From the NCBI GenBank assembly GCA_028565635.1, contig JAOXYB010047014.1, forward strand, positions 1-12,201: a DNA stretch of 12,201 nucleotides, written 5' to 3'. Under the pieces are notes generated by a model, which saw only the letters and a list, made by a program, of their open reading frames with translations, was not told the origin of the DNA and did no database searches. This DNA is from Phoronis ovalis. Lineage: Eukaryota > Phoronida > Phoronidae. How positions within the stretch are numbered: the first letter of the stretch is position 1; every line of letters starts with the position of its first letter. Shown piece by piece: positions 6,161 to 12,201 of the stretch. The position numbers and the translations under genes are program-made.

Positions 6161-9100
6161 ATGTAACACTTTCTTTGTCTTACGATAACAGCTTCAGTTT
6201 TTATCCAATCAGCTTCATATTCGGTACAGGGTAAATACAGGTCAAAGTGCAAGTTTGTTTTACTTTTGACCTTGATTACTTCCAATATGGCCGACTGGTG
6301 GCCATGTTTGTTCCCGAGAGGGCACGTAACGTTGCGTTTATAGCCGCGAAGACGAAGCGCTGCCTGGACGATTCAAAGGTGGTTCTAAGAAGGCCATAGA
6401 CTGGTGGGCGTAATAGGCTAAGTGACATTTTAAAATGACCTTGACATGTAGGTCAAATGCTGCAACAATTTTTGGACATTTTTTGCGATGCATAACATTT
6501 TCTTTGTCTCGCAATAACTGCTTCAGTTTTTATCCGATCAGCTCCATATTCGGTACACAGTAAGTACAGGACAAAGTACAGATTATATATAATATTGACC
6601 AGATTACTTCCAACATGGCCGACTGGTGGCCATGTTAGTTCGCGAGATTGCACATCATAATAACACCTTCAGTTTTTATCCGATCAGTTTCATACATGTA
6701 TGTGTACTTTTGACCTGGATTACTTCCAATATTGCCGATTGGTGGCCATGTTTGTTCTCGAGAGTACACGTAACATTGCGTTTATAGCCGCGAAGACAAA
6801 GCCCTACCTGGACGATTCATAGGTGGATCTAGGAAGACTATAGGTTAGTGGGCGTAATAGGCTAGGTGACATGTTAAAATGACCTTGACAAGTAGGTCAA
6901 ATGCCGTTACGAACCTTCGACATTTGCCGTGCGTAACACTTTCTTTGACTCACAATACCTGCATCAGGTTTTATCTGATCAGCTCCATATTCAGTACAAA
7001 GTAAGTATAGGACAAAGTACAAGTTATATGTAATATTGACCCGGATTGCTTCCAATATGGCCGACTGGCAGCCATGTTTGTTTCCGAGAGGGCACCTAAC
7101 AATGCGTCTATAGCCGCGAAGACGAAGCGCTGCCTGGACGATTCAAAGGTGGTTCGAGGAAGCCCAAAGGTTGGTGGGCGTAATAGGCTAGGTGATATTT
7201 TAAAATGACCTAGACAAGTTGGTCAAATTCCGAAACGATTCTTTGACATTTTTTGCCATGCATAACACTTTCTTTGTCTCGGAATAACTGCTTTAGTTTT
7301 TATCCAATCAGCTCCATATTTGGTACAGAGTAAGTACAGGTTATGTATAATATTGACCCTGATTACTTCTAAAATGGCTGACTAGCAGCTATGTTGGTTT
7401 GCGAGATTGCATGTCATAATAACAGCTTCAGTTTTTATCTGGTCAGTTTCATATTTGGCACAAAGTAAATCCAGCTCGCAGTACATGCTATGTGTAATTT
7501 TGACCTAAATGACTTCCAATATGGCCGACTGGTGGCCATGTTTGTTCCCGATGGGGCACGTAACATTACGTTTATAGCCGCAAAGATGAAGCGCTGCCTG
7601 GACTATTCAAAGGTAGTTCTAGAAAGACCATACCTTGGTGGGCGTAATAGGCTAGGTGACATTTTAAAATGACCTTGACAAGTAGGTCAAATGCCGTTAC
7701 GAATCTTCGACATTTTTTGATGTGCATAACACTTTCTTTGTCTTGCAATAACTGCTCCAATTAGCTCCATATTCGGTACAGAATAAGTACAGGTTATATA
7801 TCAGATTGACACGGATTACTTCCATAATCGCCGACTGGCGACCATGTTTGTTCCCCAGAGGGTACATAACGTTGCGTGTATAGCCGCGAAGATGAAGCGC
7901 TACCTGGACGATTCAAAGGTGGTTCTAGGAAGCCCATAGGTTGGTGGGTGTAATAGTCTAGGTGACATTTCAAAATGACCTTGACAAATGCCGGTACGAT
8001 ATTTGAAATTTTTTACCGTGCATAACACTTTCTTTATCTGTCAATAACTGCGTCAGTTTCTATCCGATCAGCTCCATATTCAGTACAAAGTAAGTTCAGG
8101 ACAAAGTACAGGTTATATGTAATATTGACCCGGATTACTACCAACATGGCCGACTGGCGGCCATGTCGGTTCTCGAGATTGCAGTTCATAATAACAACTT
8201 CAGTTTTTATCTGAGCAGTTTCATATTCAGCACAGAATAAGTCCAGATCGCAGTACATACCATGTGTAATTTTGACCTAGATTACTTTTAATATGGCTGA
8301 TTGGTGGCCATGTTTGTTCTCAAGAGGGCATGTTACATTGCGTTTATAGCCGCGAAGACAAAATTCTACCTGGACCATTCAAAGGTGGTTCTAGGAAGAC
8401 TATAGGTTGGCGGCCATATTTTAAAATGACCTTGACAAGTAGGTCAAATGCCGGTACGATACTTCAACATTTTTTACCGTACGTAACACTTTCTTCGTCT
8501 CACAATAACTGCATCAGTTTTTATCTGATCAGCTCCATATTTGGTACAAAGTAAGTACGGGACAAAGTACAGGTTATATATAATATTGACCTACTTCCAA
8601 TATGGCCGACTGGTGGCCATGTTGGTTCACGATATTGCATGTCATAATAATACCTGGCCAATTCATAGGGGGTTCTAGGAAGACTATAGGTTGGTGGGCG
8701 TAATAGACTAGGTAACATTTTAAAAAGACCTTGACAAGTAGGTCAAATGTCGGTACGAATCTTTGACATTTTTCCCGTGCATAACACTTTTTTGTCTCGC
8801 AATAATAACTACGTCAGTTTTTATCCGATCAGGTCCGTATTCAGTACAGAGTAAGTACAGGTCAAAATACAGGTTATGTGAAATATTGACCCGGATTACT
8901 TTCCATATGGCCGACTGACGGCCATGTTGGTTCTTGAGATTTCACATAGTAATAACAGCTTCAGTTTTTATCATATTTGGTACAGAGTAAGTACAGGTAC
9001 CAGTACAAGCTATGTATAATTTTGACCCAGATTACTTCCAATATGGCCGACTGGCGGCCATGTTTGTTCCAGAGAGGGCACGTAACGTTGCATCTATAGC

Positions 9101-9415
9101 CGAAGCTCTGCCTGGATGATTCAAAGGTGGTTCTAGGATGGCTATAGGTTGGTTGGCGTAACAGGCTAGGTGACATTTCAAAATGACCTTGACAAGAAGG
9201 TCAAATGCCGGTACGAATCTTCAACATTTTTTAACGTGTGTAACACTTTTTGTGTACCGCAAAAGCTCCGTCAGTTTATATCCGATTAGCTCCATATTCA
9301 GTGCAAAGTACAGGTCAAAGTAAAGGCTATGTATAATATTGACTCAAATTACTTGCAACTGATGCCCATATTTGTTCCCGAGAGGGCGTGTCACGTTACG
9401 TTTATAGCCGCAAAA
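6161..9415 (+). repeat. Tandem array with ~765-bp higher-order repeat
   Basis: About 3.25 kb of head-to-tail copies. The core ATGGCCGACTGGTGGCCATG or a variant recurs with core starts near 6287, 6615, 6731, 7057, 7374, 7521, 7827, 8146, 8293, 8602, 8907, 9043 and 9362. Two kinds of sequence follow the core: type A (TTGGTTCGCGAGATTGCA) at 6615, 7374, 8146, 8907, and type B (TTTGTTCCCGAGAGGGCACG) at most others. The order A-B-B repeats. A-to-A spacing is 759, 772 and 761 bp, made of monomers of about 145, 310 and 315 bp. B monomers carry a tail (TATAGCCGCGAAG, CTGGACGATTCAAAGGTGG, TGACCTTGACAAGTAGGTCA, CATAACACTTTCTTTGTC) that the A monomer lacks. Copies differ by scattered substitutions and small gaps, so the array is not fresh. 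Short open frames on both strands are by-products of the repeat. Confidence 0.92.
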
Positions 9416-9570
9416 AAACTTAAAAATTGGTCCTTTTTATGACGGAAAACCGTAAAAATGGGTAAATTTTTGAGACTGAAAGCATTAAAAATGGGTGTAT
9501 ATCTTGAGTTTGGGCTGCACATCCTCATCTAAAAATATGGTCAGTACTCCCCAGTGGCAACGCATCGGAC
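9416..9570 (+). repeat. Possible dispersed repeat next to the array
   Basis: The array breaks off at TATAGCCGCAAAAAAACTT. The following AT-rich stretch has short internal echoes (GTAAAAATGGGTAAATTT and ATTAAAAATGGGTGTAT) and a small palindrome (ACGGAAAACCGT). Wording such as TTGGGCTGCACATCCTCATC resembles a widespread invertebrate repeat I recall but cannot name. ATTAAA at 9484-9489 is the first canonical-type poly(A) hexamer seen on the + strand after TRNT1 exon B. Confidence 0.35.
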
Positions 9571-10530
9571 AGCACAATAATAAGAGAACCCCACCAAAAC
9601 AGTCATAAACCAGATTATAATGCATGATGTTCTAATGTAAAAATCCAATAATGTTAAAAAGATATAATCCTACACATTGTATGGGCATTAGACATGACCA
9701 ATGTCTTGTTTTTTATGATGCCCAGGAACGAACAAGGTACCCTGAATTCAGTATATATAAAAATGCAGTTGCAATTCATCTAAAAGTGCAAGTCGTAGAA
9801 TAATGCGCAGTTGGACATGCAATATAAGCCCGGGTAAGGCAACATAGGCTCTGCTCATAGTAATGATAAGGATGTACTGCTGTTGGAGACATGGGTCCAG
9901 CGTAGCCAACTATATCCGCTGTTTTTGCTCTTGATATACTTTTTATCTGACGCAACAGGTTACATAAAGACATGGTACTTGTCTGGGTCCTACTGAAACT
10001 TGCGCAGAAAAAGTACTGACAGTGTAGATTTATTTACCTATAATTCGATCTTATCCTACATCAGGATTTAAGGGAAATCTTCCAAATACATTACCCACAT
10101 AAATCCACTGTGTCGCAAAATGACATCTATAACAAGTTATAAAACTTCTACACAGGTCAAGTCGTTCTATAAAACCACACTATTTATTCATCAATTCAAT
10201 TGAAACACTGCTGGATTACCACTAGACTGAATTACACAACAAGAAATTACTGGTCCACATCGAAATACAGAAATTTAGCTAAAACTGAAGGCAAGCAGCC
10301 TAGGATTTCCTTCCAGACACTGCATAAATTTTGTGACTGAACTTGTAATGTAAGCAAGTCCGAGTCAGTTACTGGGAAACGACAAGTTTTTTGACCTTGG
10401 ATCCTACACGCAAATCTTTGAAGAGTCCCCATCCGAAGGTTACACATTAACTCGCTCCAAAACGTCTTTATCACCATTGCGATTGTAAACAAGAATTGCA
10501 CTGCAGACAATTAAAATTATTTATGTAATC
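9571..10530. other. Intergenic, convergent 3' flanks; nothing firm
   Basis: Non-repetitive, AT-rich DNA between the array and the probable 3' end of the MAGUK gene. Open frames on the - strand at 9776-9973 and 10247-10510 show no recognisable domain. A TATATAAA occurs near 9752-9760 but has no gene following it. Candidate - strand poly(A) signals (TTTATT on the + strand) are present near 10027 and 10184. Confidence 0.5.
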
Positions 10531-11798
10531 TTTTTATTTGTATTAAAATTTCATACGAAATGTCTACATTGTATGTACATATTTCAAATAAATGGGATTA
10601 GTTCATCAAAAGCTATCTGATCAACATACAAGTTATTAGTGTATGAAAATAATGTAACAAAGCTTTCAAATTTTGGCTTCAGTTGTTGGCAGGAGCAATC
10701 ATAGAAAAGCTAATCAACAGTCAAACAGTATTAAAACTTTATACAAACTGTAACTTTAGCAATAACAGTCTACATACGCATGCATTGATAAAAATATAAC
10801 GTTATCAGTCTAAGCTCCTGGCATTTGTAGGACTACCGTAATCTACCAAATCTAACTGTTGCAAAAGCACTAACTGAAAAATCTATTCCGGACTGTTTCA
10901 TTAAAATGACTAAAGGGGAAATATTGAAAGTTACAGAGTAGGATCAGTAAAGTTCAATTATCAGCCAGTTAATGAAACTGAATTAGAGCGGAGCAAAGCA
11001 ATTCCATACTCTCCCTTTAGTATTTTCAGTGGAACAGCCCTTTATGAACAAATTCTTCTCTTTTCTGTTTATATATATAATCACATAAGTGTTGTGTTAC
11101 CCTTAACATTGTTTTCATTGCACTCCGATGTGGTGTATGGTAAAACAATCTAATATTGCCTATATCCATATTGGACAAATAGGGTTACACAATTCACAGG
11201 AATATCGACATTCGTGACAAATATATTCCATAATCAAGCATTAAGTAATTATTTGTTGTAAGTTGCTGCTATTCTACAAATTTAATATTGCATATTTTGA
11301 TATGTATGATACATAATATAAAAGTTTAAATAAATAATATGATGATATGACATTATACAAAGTACTGGTCCTGGGTATGACTTGAGGTGGTACAAAAAAA
11401 AAATCTGACATATTTACATTTCTTTTGTTGCCAATAACAAAATAATTAAACGACAATAACCGGATCTACACATATTTCAAGAATGAGCCAAACTTATTAT
11501 ACTGATAGTTGCCAGTATTTGTACACATTCACTGTAAATGTCGCAGTGTTGTAAGTGATGCGACATCTAAATTTTGTGTACACCTACATCTGCACAATAT
11601 ATGTTGGTGAGTAAACATTGGATGGCTGCATGTTTGACCAAATCGAAAAAAGGTAGACTGCATTTGAGACCAGACGTTTGTGTACAATCTGTTCCCTAAA
11701 TGTTAAAAAAAATTGCAATATAGCACCACCATCTACTGTTTTAAAATGAACTGATGATCTACATGCATATATAAAGCGGATACTCTAATGCTGCTTGC
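10531..11798 (-). other. Probable long 3' UTR of the MAGUK gene
   Basis: Directly downstream (- strand) of the MAGUK stop codon there is about 1.27 kb of AT-rich, non-coding, non-repetitive sequence. At 10533-10538 the - strand reads AATAAA, inside ACAAATAAAAAG and followed by a second ATAAAT, a plausible poly(A) signal. Further signals exist near 10184 and 10027, so the end could be later. AATAAATAAT near 11326 is on the + strand and not relevant to this gene. No splice-site evidence contradicts a single long UTR, but the end is inferred only. Confidence 0.45.
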
Positions 11799-11978
11799 TT
11801 AGTTATTCAACCACAAAGCTGGCACCCACTGTGGTTCCACCTCCAGTCTGTTGATCTCTGTTAGCAGCTCGTCGTACGCTTTGTCTATGTCACTGTTGAC
11901 CATAACCATGTCAAAATAATGACCGAAATTTTCTTCCATCTCACGAGCTCGTTCTATTACCTCTTTCAATGCATCGTC
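11799..11978 (-). CDS. Last coding exon of a MAGUK p55 (MPP-type) scaffold gene
   Basis: On the - strand, 59 codons plus TAA read [20 protein letters not shown], then [20 protein letters not shown] and [19 protein letters not shown]. This is the C-terminal end of the catalytically inactive guanylate-kinase-like domain of membrane-associated guanylate kinases of the p55/MPP/CASK group. The hallmarks are R-x-x-E-x-x-(Y/F)GHYFD, VN-x-D(I/L)-x-x-A, and the terminal EPQWVP-x-x-W. These proteins (L27-PDZ-SH3-GK) assemble polarity and junction complexes at the membrane. The exon starts after a good acceptor (GTTTCTTTATTAACAG on the - strand) in phase 0. The D-A-Y-x-E-L-L spacing favours an MPP3/MPP7- or MPP5-like member over DLG, but the paralogue cannot be fixed from 59 residues. 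The rest of the gene lies right of the window. Confidence 0.88.
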   Translation of the reverse strand, partial: DDALKEVIERAREMEENFGHYFDMVMVNSDIDKAYDELLTEINRLEVEPQWVPALWLNN

Positions 11979-12201
11979 CTGTTAATAAAGAAACAATCAA
12001 TTATAAAGAACAGGAATATTTAATACCAGTAGATAAATTTAAATTTAGCCCCTATTACGTTTTAGTGACATGCAATTTAAATGTGTAACAGAAACTAGAA
12101 TTTATACAAACGCAAACTTAATAACATAACTAGACATTCGGTGAGTTGTAAACAACTCCGAGAGTGTACCCCCAGCTGAGAATGTTGAATGTTGGAGAGA
12201 T
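11979..12201 (-). other. MAGUK intron, 3' part
   Basis: Intron preceding the last exon on the - strand. It is AT-rich with a pyrimidine tract before AG at 11979-11980. No further MAGUK-like exon is readable before the window ends. Confidence 0.7.

Noticed and set aside
7150-7160. GGTTCGAGGAA resembles a tRNA/SINE B box
   Set aside because: Other monomers read GGTTCTAGGAA; there is no A box at the right distance and no cloverleaf.
6085-9176. Several recurrent short - strand frames giving CTEYGADRIKTEAVI-like peptides
   Set aside because: They are translations of the same repeat monomer. They are interrupted differently in each copy and have no conserved start or stop.
6161-9415. Regularly spaced repeats as a CRISPR-like array
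   Set aside because: Units are 145-315 bp, diverged and contiguous with no unique spacers, and the setting is an animal genome.
9776-9973. - strand 65-codon frame and a TATATAAA near 9752 on the other strand
   Set aside because: No recognisable domain, no consistent splice sites and no downstream gene for the TATA-like sequence.
10247-10510. - strand 87-codon frame with RFPVTDSDLL...VQ, reminiscent of the FPVTGHDL of TRNT1
   Set aside because: The similarity is confined to a few residues. The surrounding helices (CELxKYxGN, LRxxWKxS) are absent and the nucleotide match to exon B is weak, so chance is more likely than a third copy.

Overview
The window is nuclear DNA of an animal. It has spliced genes with GT/AG introns, is AT-rich, and carries a dense load of dispersed and tandem repeats. 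The repeat style (a satellite-like array with many near-copies of TGACCTTGA, (GATA)n-tailed LINE ends, foldback elements) recalls marine lophotrochozoans, most likely a mollusc. That placement rests on memory of such genomes and is tentative.

Layout. A gene on the + strand fills roughly the first half (348-5888). It is the 3' part of TRNT1, the CCA-adding tRNA nucleotidyltransferase. Five internal exons (348-477, 785-911, 1854-1939, 2854-2961, 3684-3796) can be joined with phases 0/1, 1/2, 2/1, 1/1, 1/0 and carry the RRD motif, the EDxxR motif and the neck region. The N-terminal third (signal peptide, GGxVRD, DxD) lies to the left of the window. The gene then offers two complete, homologous last exons one after the other, exon A (4619-5014) and exon B (5472-5888). 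Each has a phase-0 acceptor, an open frame and its own stop, and each encodes the whole C-terminal body/tail domain. This is the most interesting feature: the gene appears able to make two CCA-adding enzymes differing in their tRNA-binding C-terminal half.

The introns hold repeat debris: a fragment of the array family at 1-112, a terminal-inverted-repeat element (about 2057-2814) that encloses a 5'-truncated LINE 3' end with a (GATA)n tail, a possible small inverted-repeat element at 3226-3571, and a 245-bp foldback element (5082-5326) between the two last exons.

Between the genes lies a 3.25-kb array (about 6161-9415) with a higher-order period of about 765 bp, each unit built from three related monomers (about 145 + 310 + 315 bp). 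Thirteen copies of the hairpin core ATGGCC-7-GGCCAT (exact or diverged) can be counted.

On the - strand, convergent with TRNT1, the last coding exon of a MAGUK p55/MPP-type scaffold gene lies at 11799-11978. It encodes the end of the guanylate-kinase-like domain. The non-repetitive DNA from about 9700 to 11798 probably contains its long 3' UTR. No bacterial operon, CRISPR array, rRNA or tRNA gene was seen.
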